DNA from: Marinobacterium_A aestuariivivens | GTDB taxonomy: Bacteria > Pseudomonadota > Gammaproteobacteria > Pseudomonadales > Balneatricaceae | DNA length: 64,000 bases | Assembly: GCF_042661465.1 (NCBI RefSeq) | Contig: NZ_JBHSWE010000001.1 | Location: 5,704,001-5,768,000 of the forward strand | Direction: 5' to 3' | Shown: positions 1-8,431 of the stretch, piece by piece | Numbering within the stretch: position 1 is the stretch's first letter | Layout: each line of letters opens with the position of its first letter | Position numbers and translations under genes: made by a program | Notes under the pieces: generated by a model | Seen by the model: the letters and a program-made list of their open reading frames with translations, nothing else | Told to the model about the DNA's origin: nothing | Databases searched by the model: none

Positions 1-280
1 TCATCAGGATGCCGAGAAAGGCAAAAAAGATCAGCAGCCGCTTGCGCACACCACCCCGGTCGCCGATGGCGCCAAGCACCGGCGCCAGCACCACCACCAG
101 CAGGCTGGCCAGGCCATTGGCCATGCCCAGATGAAAGGTGCTCTGGGTCGCCGGCAGCCCCTGACTCCAGTACTGCTTGAAGAAGATGGGAAAGAATCCG
201 GCCATCACCGTGGTGGCAAAGGCGGAGTTGGCCCAGTCGTACAGGGCCCAGGCCCAGATTCTGCGTTTGTCGGTGTCCAT
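1..280 (-). CDS. UMF1/Atg22-like MFS transporter, N-terminal part (gene runs off the window)
   Basis: The reverse strand reads from ATG at 280 to the window edge, giving about 93 residues. The first segment has a WALYDWANSAF stretch followed by a hydrophobic helix, which is typical of the start of UMF1/Atg22-type major facilitator proteins. A second helix follows at about residues 50-70, and then a GDRGGVRKR loop resembling the MFS loop between helices 2 and 3. A GGAGGAG sequence lies upstream of the ATG. The product is an inner-membrane transporter of unknown substrate. The C-terminal three quarters are outside the window. Confidence 0.75.
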   Translation of the reverse strand, partial: MDTDKRRIWAWALYDWANSAFATTVMAGFFPIFFKQYWSQGLPATQSTFHLGMANGLASLLVVVLAPVLGAIGDRGGVRKRLLIFFAFLGILM

Positions 281-467
281 CTCGATGCGATCGCTCCTCC
301 ACTGTCGCCGTCATTCTGGGCAATCACGGCAGGTGACGCCAGCTTTTTACCGCCGCCGGCAACGGCTCTCGCCCCTGCCGGCGAAGGGCTACACTGTAGG
401 CACTGAAGTCAGGAACACCCGGCAGCCAGGCGCTACCGTACCGAAACGGACCCGGAGGGAAAGTTGT

Positions 468-1235
468 ATGTACCAGTCAGACAGAAGCCATACCCCGCAA
501 GTGAACACGGCCATGGGACTGCCAGCCTGGCGAGCACTGCCGCTCATGCTGTGCTTGGCCGCCGCCACGCTGATTGCCGGCTGCAGCTTCAATCAGAACT
601 ACTCGTCGGCTCAGCACAACGATATTTCACTGCGAAATGATGCCCTGAGCCACCAGGGCATGGCCTTTATCAGCCCGTCGACCATCACCGGGCAGGAAGA
701 GGACAAGCAGGTACTGGCATTCGTGTTCGCCAAGACGCTGGCGGAAAAGCGTCCCGATATCCGCGTCGTCGATCTGCCCCAGACCCTGGGTGCAATCAAC
801 CGCGCGGGGCTGGCTTCCGAGTACAACCGGATGTTCGAGGACTACCGCGAGACCGGTATCTTCAACCGCACTTCGCTGAAAAAGATCGGTGAGGCCGCCA
901 ATGCCCGCTACCTGGTACAGCTCAACCTGGCCAACTTCCGCCAGGAATCGCGCGGACGCTTCAGCATGCTGGGCTTCCGGGTCTATCAGACCACCCACGC
1001 CAATATCCGCCTGTTCGTGCAGATATGGGACAGCCATGACGGCAGCATTGCATGGGAAGGCGTCGAGGAACTGAACCTTGCCGAGGAAACCGGCCGTGAA
1101 AAGACCATTACCTTCACGTCCGTCGTCGAGGAGTCGGCGCGCAATCTGGTCAGGCTGCTGCCCGGTCCGGACAGCAACGGCAGGGCCTATTCGGAGTCGG
1201 TCCGGACGGATCCGATTCCGATCGCCAAGCAGTAA
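468..1235 (+). CDS. Predicted lipoprotein of unknown function
   Basis: This encodes 255 residues from ATG 468, which has GGAGGG eight bases upstream; the frame is open further upstream but without a better start. A hydrophobic stretch ends in LIAGC with Cys39, a good lipobox, so the mature protein is probably anchored in the outer or inner membrane from the periplasmic side. A second ATG (Met16) would give a more usual signal length. I do not recognise the mature domain, which is soluble and mixed alpha/beta. It is divergent from the MFS gene and convergent with the aldo/keto reductase, whose stop codon is one base away. Function unknown. Confidence 0.8.
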   Translation: MYQSDRSHTPQVNTAMGLPAWRALPLMLCLAAATLIAGCSFNQNYSSAQHNDISLRNDALSHQGMAFISPSTITGQEEDKQVLAFVFAKTLAEKRPDIRVVDLPQTLGAINRAGLASEYNRMFEDYRETGIFNRTSLKKIGEAANARYLVQLNLANFRQESRGRFSMLGFRVYQTTHANIRLFVQIWDSHDGSIAWEGVEELNLAEETGREKTITFTSVVEESARNLVRLLPGPDSNGRAYSESVRTDPIPIAKQ

Positions 1236-1236
1236 G

Positions 1237-2265
1237 TTATCCTTCCGACGACTGTGCCCAGAGGTTGATGCCGCCGTCGGTGGCGTAACGGTCGATCTCG
1301 GCCAGTTCCTCAGGCGTGAAATCGGGCCGCTCCAGCGCCCTGACGCTGTCGGTCACCTGCTCCGGCCGGCTGGCACCGATCAGTGCGGAGGTCACCCGGC
1401 CGCCACGCAGTACCCAGGCGATCGCCATCTGGGCCAGTGACTGGCCGCGTTGACGGGCGATCTCGTTCAGCGCCCGGATCCGCCCGAGATTTTCACCGGT
1501 CAGAAAAGCCGGCCGCAGCGAATCCTCGCGGGCGGCCCGGCTGCCCACCGGCACGCCACCCAGATACTTGTCGGTCAGCATGCCCTGGGCCAGCGGCGAA
1601 AAGACGATGGAACCGCAACCCAGTTCGTCAAGGGTCTCGAGCAGGCCGTCGTCCTCGATCCAGCGATTGAGCATCGAATAGCTCGGCTGATGAATCAGGC
1701 AGGGGGTCCCCAACTCCCTGAGGATCGCCACGGCTTCATAGCTGCGGGCCGAGTTGTAGGACGAAATGCCGACATAGAGCGCCTTGCCCTGGCGCACCGC
1801 GCTGTCGAGCGCCCCCATCGTCTCTTCCAACGGCGTCTCGGGGTCGAAGCGGTGCGAATAGAAGATATCGACATAGTCGGTACCGAGACGCCTGAGGCTC
1901 TGATCGAGACTGGCGAGCAGCGACTTGCGGCTACCCCATTCGCCGTAGGGGCCGGGCCACATCCGGTAGCCGGCCTTGGTCGAGATAATCATCTCGTCAC
2001 GATGGCCGGCAAAATCGGTCCGCAGCAGCTGTCCGAAAAAGCTTTCCGCCGAGCCCGGCGGCGGACCGTAGTTGTTCGCCAGATCGAAATGAGTGATCCC
2101 CAGATCGAAGGCGGTGCGACAGATATCCCGCGCCCGATCGACGGGCGCATCCTCGCCGAAGTTCTGCCACAGCCCCAGCGACAGGGCCGGCAGTTTCAGG
2201 CCGCTGCGCCCGCAGCGGTTGTAGTGCATCCGTTCGTAGCGGTTCTCGTCGGCCTGGTAGGGCAT
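1237..2265 (-). CDS. yghZ: Aldo/keto reductase, YghZ/L-glyceraldehyde 3-phosphate reductase type
   Basis: This 342-residue protein matches the length of E. coli YghZ (Gpr). The AKR catalytic tetrad is visible: Asp61 and Tyr66 in FDLANNYG, Lys97 in STKAGY and His138 in YSHRFD. The NANNYGPPPGSAE-like region and the SYNSARSYEA segment are characteristic of the YghZ/voltage-gated potassium beta-subunit-like branch. It would reduce small aldehydes such as glyceraldehyde 3-phosphate or methylglyoxal with NADPH in the cytoplasm. It lies downstream of the sugar transporter on the same strand, but a 92-bp gap with a palindromic repeat separates them, so co-transcription is uncertain. The exact substrate cannot be read from the sequence. 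Confidence 0.85.
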   Translation of the reverse strand: MPYQADENRYERMHYNRCGRSGLKLPALSLGLWQNFGEDAPVDRARDICRTAFDLGITHFDLANNYGPPPGSAESFFGQLLRTDFAGHRDEMIISTKAGYRMWPGPYGEWGSRKSLLASLDQSLRRLGTDYVDIFYSHRFDPETPLEETMGALDSAVRQGKALYVGISSYNSARSYEAVAILRELGTPCLIHQPSYSMLNRWIEDDGLLETLDELGCGSIVFSPLAQGMLTDKYLGGVPVGSRAAREDSLRPAFLTGENLGRIRALNEIARQRGQSLAQMAIAWVLRGGRVTSALIGASRPEQVTDSVRALERPDFTPEELAEIDRYATDGGINLWAQSSEG

Positions 2266-2313
2266 CGTTTCTCCTCGGGTCTGGGAACACTTCAGTGCCG
2301 GCTTTCGGCCATT

Positions 2314-2350
2314 GTCGGGTTTCGGCCCTGCGGGCCTCTACCCGACCTAC
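2314..2350. repeat. Palindromic intergenic repeat, copy 1
   Basis: GTCGGG...CCCGAC flanks an inner GGCCC/GGGCC stem. The 27-base core is found again, inverted, at about 24310-24338. It sits between the transporter ATPase gene and the reductase and could act as a transcript-end hairpin. Confidence 0.6.
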
Positions 2351-2357
2351 ATTATAT

Positions 2358-3476
2358 TTAACCCCGATCCAGGCGCTCCTCGGTCTCGGGATCGAAGAAC
2401 ACCGCCTTGCTCATGTCGAACATCAGGGGCACTACCTGTCCGACCGGCGTGCTGTAGCCCGGGTTGATGCGGCAGTTGGTCTCGACACCGTTGATTTCGG
2501 TGACCAGCATGGTGTCCGCACCGGTCGGCTCGGTCACCAGCACCTGCATCGGTACCTGGCGCACCAGCGCCTCGCCGGCCTTGTGGGGCACCGGATCGGT
2601 GATCATCTCCGGGCGGATCCCCAGCACCACTTCCCTGCCGGTATGGCCACTGAGGCGCTCCGCATTGGGCACCGGCAGCCAGGCCGGATTGCCCTGCCCG
2701 TCCCGAATCTCGACACCGAGTCCGCTGTCGCCCGCCACCAGGCGACAGCGCACGAAGTTCATCGCCGGCGAGCCCATGAAGCCGGCAACGAACTGGTTGG
2801 CCGGGTCGTCGTAGATCTCCTGCGGGGTCCCCAGCTGCAGCAGTTCGCCAGCGCGCATCACCGCGATGCGGTCGGCCAGCGTCATCGCCTCGATCTGGTC
2901 GTGGGTGACATAGACGATGGTGGTGCCCAGACGCTGGTGCAGTTTCTTGATCTCGGTGCGCATCTCGACCCGCAGCTTGGCGTCGAGATTCGACAACGGT
3001 TCGTCGAACAGATAGAGCTTGGGCCGGCGTGCCAGCGCCCGCCCCATGGCGACGCGCTGACGCTGACCGCCGGAAAGCTGGCCCGGCTTGCGGTCGAGCA
3101 GGTGCTCGATCTGCAGGAGACTGGCGACCCGCTGCACTTCCGCTGCGCGCTCGGCCTTGGGTACCTTGCGGATCTCGAGGCCGAAGGCGATGTTCTCGCG
3201 CACCGACATGTTCGGATAAAGCGCATAGGACTGGAACACCATGGCGATGTCGCGGTCCTTGGGCGCCGCCGTGGTCACATCGGCATCACCGATCAGAATG
3301 CGGCCGCCGGTCACATCCTCGAGCCCGGCGATGCTGTTCATCAGCGTCGACTTGCCGCAGCCCGATGGCCCCACCAGGATCAGGAACTCGCCCTTGTTGA
3401 TGGCGATATTGATGCCCTTTAGCACCTCGGTCTGGCCGTAGGTCTTGATGACATTGTCGATAGTCAGGTTAGCCAT
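2358..3476 (-). CDS. gltK: Sugar ABC transporter ATP-binding protein, GltK/MalK type
   Basis: This is a 372-residue cytoplasmic ATPase of the MalK/UgpC group. Visible motifs are Walker A GPSGCGKST (36-44), Q-loop Gln82, signature LSGGQ (134-138), Walker B ending DE (Glu159) and the switch His192. The remaining ~135 residues form the OB-type regulatory domain of sugar importers. I chose the second ATG (3476) because GAGG lies nine bases before it; the ATG two codons upstream has a spacing of only three. It is the last gene of a minus-strand operon with a periplasmic binding protein and two permeases. The nearby hexR/zwf/gltR genes suggest glucose or mannose as substrate, which is inference from context. 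Confidence 0.88.
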   Translation of the reverse strand: MANLTIDNVIKTYGQTEVLKGINIAINKGEFLILVGPSGCGKSTLMNSIAGLEDVTGGRILIGDADVTTAAPKDRDIAMVFQSYALYPNMSVRENIAFGLEIRKVPKAERAAEVQRVASLLQIEHLLDRKPGQLSGGQRQRVAMGRALARRPKLYLFDEPLSNLDAKLRVEMRTEIKKLHQRLGTTIVYVTHDQIEAMTLADRIAVMRAGELLQLGTPQEIYDDPANQFVAGFMGSPAMNFVRCRLVAGDSGLGVEIRDGQGNPAWLPVPNAERLSGHTGREVVLGIRPEMITDPVPHKAGEALVRQVPMQVLVTEPTGADTMLVTEINGVETNCRINPGYSTPVGQVVPLMFDMSKAVFFDPETEERLDRG

Positions 3477-3500
3477 TTTCATACACCTCTTATTGTTCTC

Positions 3501-4372
3501 TCAGCCCTTGACGGCACCGGCGGTCAGACCGCGGACGAAATATTTGCCGGCCAGCACATAGACCACCAGCGTCGGCAGCGCCGCCATCAGCGCCGCGGCC
3601 ATGTCGACGTTGTATTCCTTGCCGCCGAAGCTGGTATTGACCAGGTTGTTCAGCGCCACCGTCACCGGCTGGGTATCGCCGCCGGAGAACACCACGCCGA
3701 ACAGGAAATCGTTCCAGATCTGGGTGAACTGCCAGATCACGCAGACCACGATGATCGGCGTCGACAGCGGCAGCACGATGCGGCGGAAAATGAAGAAGAA
3801 GCCGGCGCCATCGAGACGTGCCGCCGCGATCAGCTCCTCGGCAGCCCAATGTAGAAATTGCGGAAGAACAGCGTGGTGAAGGCGATGCCGTAGGTGACGT
3901 GCACCGCCACCAGGCCGGTGGTGGTGTTGGCCAGACCGAAGGTCGCCAGCATGCGCGCCATCGGCAGCAGGATCACCTGGAACGGGATGAAGCAGCCCAC
4001 CAGCATGGCGCCGAACAGCAGCTCGCTGCCGCGAAAGCGCCACATCGACAGCACATAACCGTTGAGGGCGCCGATCAGTGTCGAGATCGCCACCGCCGGG
4101 ATCACGATCCGGAAGGAGTTGGCGAAGTACGGCGCGATCCCCTCGCAGGTACTGCCGGTGCAGGCGCCGTTCCAGGCCTTGCTCCAGGCGTCGAAATTGA
4201 GGCTGCCCGGCAGCGAGAACAGCGTGCCGCTGCGGATCTCCTCGACATCCTTGAGCGAAGTCAGCAGCATCACCCAGAGCGGCATCAGATAGACCAGCGC
4301 GGCAACGCCGAGAATCCCATAGAGGCCGTAGCGCAGCAGGCGCTGATTAAGAGTCTGTTGTACCTTAACCAT
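3501..4372 (-). CDS. gltG: Sugar ABC transporter permease, GltG type (one frameshift)
   Basis: Two overlapping frames together give a 290-residue inner-membrane permease with about six helices. The EAA coupling loop (EELIAAARLDGAG) sits exactly at the frame break. The break is at about 3838-3843, where CCGAGGAG would read on as CCGGAGGAG if one G were restored; the length is then a whole number of codons (291 including stop). ATG 4372 overlaps the TAA of the upstream small ORF in an ATGGTTAA arrangement, indicating translational coupling. It pairs with the GltF-like permease and the GltK-like ATPase. I regard the frameshift as a probable sequence error. Confidence 0.82.
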
Positions 4373-4523
4373 GTTTCTTACCCCGCAGCTCCGAATACTC
4401 CGAGTGTGGTTGCGGCACCAGGATCGCCAGCACGCCGCCGAGCATCACGAAGCCACTGGCCGCGCCGGGGCTCTTCTGGCCGCACGCAATGGCATAGAGG
4501 CCCGTGTGTTGCGACTTAACCAT
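4365..4523 (-). CDS. 52-codon ORF made by partial duplication of the gltF-gltG junction
   Basis: The ORF starts at an ATG overlapping the gltF stop and ends at a TAA overlapping the gltG start, so the ATGGTTAA coupling signal occurs twice, 151 bp apart. Its C-terminal half (VMLGGVLAILVP and then SELRGKKHG) repeats the end of GltF, with nine extra bases. Its first residues (MVKSQ) resemble the gltG start (MVKVQ). It would encode one membrane helix. It may be a duplication scar, or a translated microprotein that preserves coupling through the operon. No function can be assigned. Confidence 0.5.
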   Translation of the reverse strand: MVKSQHTGLYAIACGQKSPGAASGFVMLGGVLAILVPQPHSEYSELRGKKHG

Positions 4524-5451
4524 GTTTCTTACCCCGCAGCTCCGAATAGAGATAGGGCACCAGGATCGCCAGCACGCCACCGAGCATCACCATGGCACTG
4601 GCCGCACCGAGGCCCATCTGGCCGCGGGTGAAGGCATGCTGGTACATGAAGGTCGCCGGCAGGTCCGACGCATAGCCCGGGCCGCCTCCGGTCAGCGCCA
4701 TCACCAGGTCGAAGCTCTTGATGGCGATATGGGACAGGATCACGAAGGCGCTGAAGAACACCGGCTTCAGGCTCGGCAGTATGATGCGGCGATAGATCTT
4801 CGGCATCGAGGCACCGTCGAGCTGGGCGGCCTTGACCATGTCCTGGTCGACACCTCGAAGACCTGCAAGAAACATCGCCATGACGAACCCGGAGGACTGC
4901 CAGACGGCGGCGATCACCAGGCAATAAACGACCATGTCGGGATTGACCAGCCAGTCGAAGCTGAAGCTCTCGAACCCCCAGTCGTGCAGCGTTTTCTCGA
5001 GGCCCAGGCCCGGATTCAGCAGCCATTTCCAGGCGGTACCGGTGACGATGAAGGAGATCGCCATCGGATAGAGGTAGATGGTGCGCAACGCGCCCTCGGC
5101 GCGAATCTTCTGATCCAGCAGGATGGCCATCAGGACGCCGATCACCAGGCAGACCAGGATAAAAAGCCCGCCGAAGATAATCAGATTCTCGACCGCGACA
5201 CTCCAGCGCTCGTTGGCGAACAGTTTGCCGTACTGTTCGGTGCCGATGAACTTCCATACCGGCAGGATACGGGAGTTGGTCAACGACAGCAGGCCGGTCC
5301 AGATCATGTAGCCGTAGACGGCGACCAGGGTAATGACGACCGTAGGTGCCAGTACGATTTTCGGCAGCCAGTCGGCGAGCCGGTCCGGCAGCCGGCGTGC
5401 AACGGGCCGCGCCGCCCCTGTTGCGGGCAGCGATACAGATTGTTCAGTCAT
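4516..5451 (-). CDS. gltF: Sugar ABC transporter permease, GltF type
   Basis: This encodes 311 residues. After a cytoplasmic N-terminus, six hydrophobic helices are visible, starting with a segment at about residues 35-58. The EAA-type cytoplasmic loop reads VKAAQLDGASMPKIYRRI, the docking site for the ATPase. It belongs to the MalF/UgpA class of binding-protein-dependent permeases and would form the heterodimeric channel with the GltG-like protein. It lies 99 bp after the binding-protein gene. The last ~30 codons are partly duplicated downstream. No frameshift is seen here. Confidence 0.87.
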   Translation of the reverse strand: MTEQSVSLPATGAARPVARRLPDRLADWLPKIVLAPTVVITLVAVYGYMIWTGLLSLTNSRILPVWKFIGTEQYGKLFANERWSVAVENLIIFGGLFILVCLVIGVLMAILLDQKIRAEGALRTIYLYPMAISFIVTGTAWKWLLNPGLGLEKTLHDWGFESFSFDWLVNPDMVVYCLVIAAVWQSSGFVMAMFLAGLRGVDQDMVKAAQLDGASMPKIYRRIILPSLKPVFFSAFVILSHIAIKSFDLVMALTGGGPGYASDLPATFMYQHAFTRGQMGLGAASAMVMLGGVLAILVPYLYSELRGKKHG

Positions 5452-5534
5452 GACGGATTACCGTTGAGAGGATTGTCGGCGGACAGGTACTGCCCGCGAA
5501 TGACTGCGCGACCGGACGCCGCGCAGCCCCCACA

Positions 5535-5557
5535 CCTTTGAAGGCGCCCCTTAAAGG
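5535..5557 (-). promoter_or_regulatory. Stem-loop between binding-protein and permease genes
   Basis: CCTTT-AAGG and CC-TTAAAGG arms overlap the stop codon of the binding-protein gene. Such hairpins often stabilise the upstream message so that binding protein exceeds permease. There is no U-tract, so a terminator is less likely. Confidence 0.4.
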
Positions 5558-6797
5558 CTGGCGTTGACCGCGCGGGCCAGCTTCTCGACCGCGTCTTCGG
5601 CGCTCATGTCGCTGGAATTGAAGTAGTTGGTCACGACGTCGTAGATCGCGCCCTGCACGCGGGAGGTGGTCGACAGGCCGTGGGCCATGCTCGGCACCAG
5701 GCTGTCGTGCTCGGCGCTGGCGACAAAGGCATCCATGGAGTCATGGGCACAGCTGTCGAAGGGCGTCCGGTCCATGCCCTGACGGGCCGGAATAGAGCCC
5801 TTGTTGAGGTTGAAGGTTTCCTGGAATTTCGGCTCCATCACCAGGCGTGCGAGGTCCTGCTGTGCCGCCTCGCGGCTCTCCTCGCTCTGCCGGAACATTG
5901 CCAGGCTGTCGATGTTGAAGGTGAACATGTCGGCGGTACCCGGCGCCGGCAGGCAGACATAGTCGGTGCCGGGCTTCTTGCCGGCAGCGGTGAACTCGCC
6001 CTTGGCCCAGTCGCCCATGATCTGCATCGCTGCCTCGCCGTTGATCACCATCGAGGTGGCGACGTTCCAGTCACGGCCGCTGGCGTCGCTGTCGATCAGG
6101 TCGCGCATCTGCCGGAAGGTGTTGAACACCTTGACCATGGTGTCGCCCCTGAGCGTCGCCTCGTCATGTTCGACGAACGCCTTGCGGTAGAAATCGGCGC
6201 CCTCGGCCAGCGCGATCGCCTCGAACAGCGTCGCGTCCTGCCAGGCCTGACCACCGTGGGCCAGCGGCACGAAGCCGGCCTCCTTCAGTTTCGGCGCCAC
6301 CTGGATCATCTGCTCCCAGCTGGTCGGAATCTCGACGTTGGCCTTTCTGAACACCTCGGGATTGGCCCAGAGCCAGTTCACCCGGTGCACATTGACCGGT
6401 ACGGCGACATAGTGACCGTCGTACTTCATCACATCGCTGACCACCGCCGGCAGCAGCGAGTCCCACTGACCGGATTCGGCCACTTCATCGAGCGGCGACA
6501 GGAAGCCGAGCTCCCCCACTCCTGGATATCCAGACCCTTGATCTGGGCCGCCGACGGCGGGTTGCCGGAAATGGCGCGGGACTTGAGCACCGTCATCGCG
6601 GATTCACCGCCGCCGCCAGCCACGGCAAAATCCTTCCAGGCATGACCGGCGTCTTCCATTTCCTTTTTGAGTACATTGATGGCGGCCGCTTCCCCGCCGG
6701 ACGTCCACCAGTGCAGGACTTCGACTTCACCGGCGGAGGCGGTGGCACAGGCGACAGACAGGGCAAGACCGGAAAGGCAGGTTTTGAGCTTGTTCAT
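5551..6797 (-). CDS. gltB: Periplasmic sugar-binding protein of ABC transporter, GltB type (one frameshift)
   Basis: The composite is 415 residues. It begins with a signal peptide (MNKLKTCLSGLALS... to ATASA, about residue 22), and the mature protein starts with GEVEVLHWW, a classic opening of cluster-1 sugar-binding proteins. The two frames join at 6513-6517, a run of five C (five G on the coding strand); a sixth restores DIQEWGELGF. It delivers a sugar, probably glucose or mannose judging from the linked hexR and gltR genes, to the GltF/G permease. It is the first gene of the operon, and a direct repeat resembling an OmpR-family binding site lies about 115 bp upstream. Confidence 0.85.
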
Positions 6798-6911
6798 GTT
6801 GTGATGTCCCGATTTATTGTTATCAACGACGGGGCCATTGCAGCCCGACATTCGGCATGAACCAAGGTATCAAAGCGCTGCCGGGATAGGGGTAAACTTA
6901 CGCAAGGAAAA

Positions 6912-6926
6912 GTAACAAAGTGTAAC
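6912..6926 (-). promoter_or_regulatory. Candidate response-regulator (GltR) direct repeat upstream of gltB
   Basis: Two GTAAC words (GTTAC on the coding strand) are spaced exactly 10 bp apart at 6912-6916 and 6922-6926. One-turn direct repeats are the usual target of OmpR-family regulators, and a GltR-like member is encoded in this window. Assignment to GltR is inference. Confidence 0.35.
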
Positions 6927-6955
6927 AGGGCGGTAGGAGCGCCGCCCCGGTGCGA
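6926..6955. repeat. REP-like palindrome
   Basis: GTAGGAGCGCCGCCCCGGTGCGAA belongs to the same family as copies near 29007-29134 and 52298-52335. It lies between gltB and psuG. Confidence 0.5.
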
Positions 6956-7017
6956 ATTCCACGCCTGTCGCTCGTGAGGCGTAAGGCGTAAAGACCCTGT
7001 CGTCATGACCAGGGGCT

Positions 7018-7944
7018 TCAAGTCCCCTCATGCCTGCAACAGGCCACCGCGACCTGCGCCGCCAGGCGCGCATTGTTCAGGACCAGCTGGATATTGGACG
7101 CCAGGCTGTCGCCGCCGGTCAGCTCCGCGACCCGCGCCAGCAGGAAAGGCGTCGTCGCCTTACCCTGAATCCCCTGCTCGTCGGCCTCCCGCAGCGCCTG
7201 CTCGATCGCCGCATCGATCACCGCTGCCGGCATCGCATACTTTTCGGGAATCGGATTGGCGATCACCACCCCGCCTTTCAGGTTCAGCTCCCATTTGACA
7301 CGCAGGGCCCCTGCGATCGCCTCGGGCGTGTCGAGGCGATAATCGACCCTGAGGCCACTGTCGCGGCTGTAAAACGCCGGCAACCTGTCCGTTCGGTAAC
7401 CCACCACCGGCACACCCCGGGTTTCCAGATACTCCAGCGTCAGCCCCAGATCCAGGATCGACTTGGCTCCGGCGCAGACCACGGCGACGTCGGTCCGGGC
7501 CAGCTCCTGCAGGTCGGCCGAGATATCGAAGCTATGCGCGGCTCCCCGGTGTACGCCGCCAATGCCACCGGTGGCGAAGATTCGCACCCCGGCCATCGCC
7601 GCCAGGATCATCGTCGCCGCCACGGTCGTTGCACCACTCTTGCCTGCCGCGACGACAAAGGGAATGTCCCGACGGCTCACCTTCGCCATCTGGCGCCCCT
7701 CCCTGCCGAGGCGCTCGATCTGTCCCCGCTCGAGCCCCACTGTCAGCCGCCCGTCGAGAATGGCGATCGTCGCCGGTATCGCACCCTGGTCTCTCACCGC
7801 CTCCTCGACCCTCAGGGCCGTCTCCACATTGCGCGGCCAGGGCATGCCATGGGCAATGATCGTGGATTCCAGCGCCACCACCGGCTGATTGGCCGCCACG
7901 GCCGCCGCCACCTCGGGGTGAACATCCAGATAGGGCTTTGACAT
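7018..7944 (-). CDS. psuG: Pseudouridine-5'-phosphate glycosidase PsuG
   Basis: This 308-residue protein has the usual PsuG length and its diagnostic segments: VALESTIIAHGMPWPRN near the N-terminus, TVAATMILA, FATGGIGGVHR and SILDLGLTLEYLET. PsuG reversibly cleaves pseudouridine 5'-phosphate to uracil and ribose 5-phosphate, using a metal ion and an active-site lysine. The usual partner pseudouridine kinase (psuK) is not beside it; neighbours are the Glt operon downstream and a small unknown gene upstream. Inverted repeats lie 157-196 bp upstream of its start. The family assignment is strong; its physiological partner here is unknown. Confidence 0.92.
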   Translation of the reverse strand: MSKPYLDVHPEVAAAVAANQPVVALESTIIAHGMPWPRNVETALRVEEAVRDQGAIPATIAILDGRLTVGLERGQIERLGREGRQMAKVSRRDIPFVVAAGKSGATTVAATMILAAMAGVRIFATGGIGGVHRGAAHSFDISADLQELARTDVAVVCAGAKSILDLGLTLEYLETRGVPVVGYRTDRLPAFYSRDSGLRVDYRLDTPEAIAGALRVKWELNLKGGVVIANPIPEKYAMPAAVIDAAIEQALREADEQGIQGKATTPFLLARVAELTGGDSLASNIQLVLNNARLAAQVAVACCRHEGT

Positions 7945-8100
7945 GATGTTGCGACTCCCAGCCTGCTGGCGACCTGATCAAGGGCTCATCCTGAATACCA
8001 GGGCGCGTTTTCCAGAAAAACGCGGCGCAACGCGCCGAACATCCTGAAGCGAGCATCTCGGCCTGACCAGGCTTGCGCCGCGGTAACGGCCTTTCCGAAA

Positions 8101-8140
8101 GTTGAAGTTTCAACCTAACGCTAAGTTAAACAATGCGTTA
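8101..8140. promoter_or_regulatory. Two inverted repeats upstream of psuG
   Basis: GTTGAAGTTTCAAC (8101-8114) is followed by CTAACGC-N13-GCGTTAG (8115-8141). They lie between the stop of the small minus-strand gene and the psuG start. They could be an operator for psuG or a weak terminator for the upstream gene; no T-tract decides. Confidence 0.35.
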
Positions 8141-8191
8141 GTCACTGCTTGAATATATTTCATTTTTATTTATCAAGTATTATCCGGCTTT

Positions 8192-8431
8192 TCAGGATGC
8201 AGATTCAGGCTTGATTATCAAAAGGTTAGCCGGGTCACCGTGATGCAGGACGACTTTCGCGTCCAACCGGCCCGCCGACAGTTCCAGAATCTGACCCGGT
8301 GCCAGTTCAAAATCCAGCTGACATCCGTCACTGCAAATCAAGCTGATCGAAAGCTCCTCTGAATGAGTGTTTTCAATGCTGGCCATCTCACCGGCACCGA
8401 TGATTTCATGAATGTCTGTAATATTTTTCAT
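8192..8431 (-). CDS. Small hypothetical protein
   Basis: This encodes 79 residues and is acidic and soluble, with no signal peptide or membrane segment. The second half (LELAPGQILELSAG-like, then KVVLHHGDPANLLIIK) looks like a small beta-rich fold. The start ATG at 8431 has only a weak ribosome site. Local base composition is more A+T-rich than in neighbouring genes. I do not recognise the family, and it is not clear that it is expressed. It lies on the same strand as psuG but is separated by 247 bp with inverted repeats. Confidence 0.5.
   Translation of the reverse strand: MKNITDIHEIIGAGEMASIENTHSEELSISLICSDGCQLDFELAPGQILELSAGRLDAKVVLHHGDPANLLIIKPESAS

Noticed and set aside
3838..3843. Programmed frameshifting as an explanation of the gltG and similar breaks
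   Set aside because: Sites lack slippery heptamers with consistent context, occur in many unrelated enzymes and all need missing bases; sequence error is simpler.
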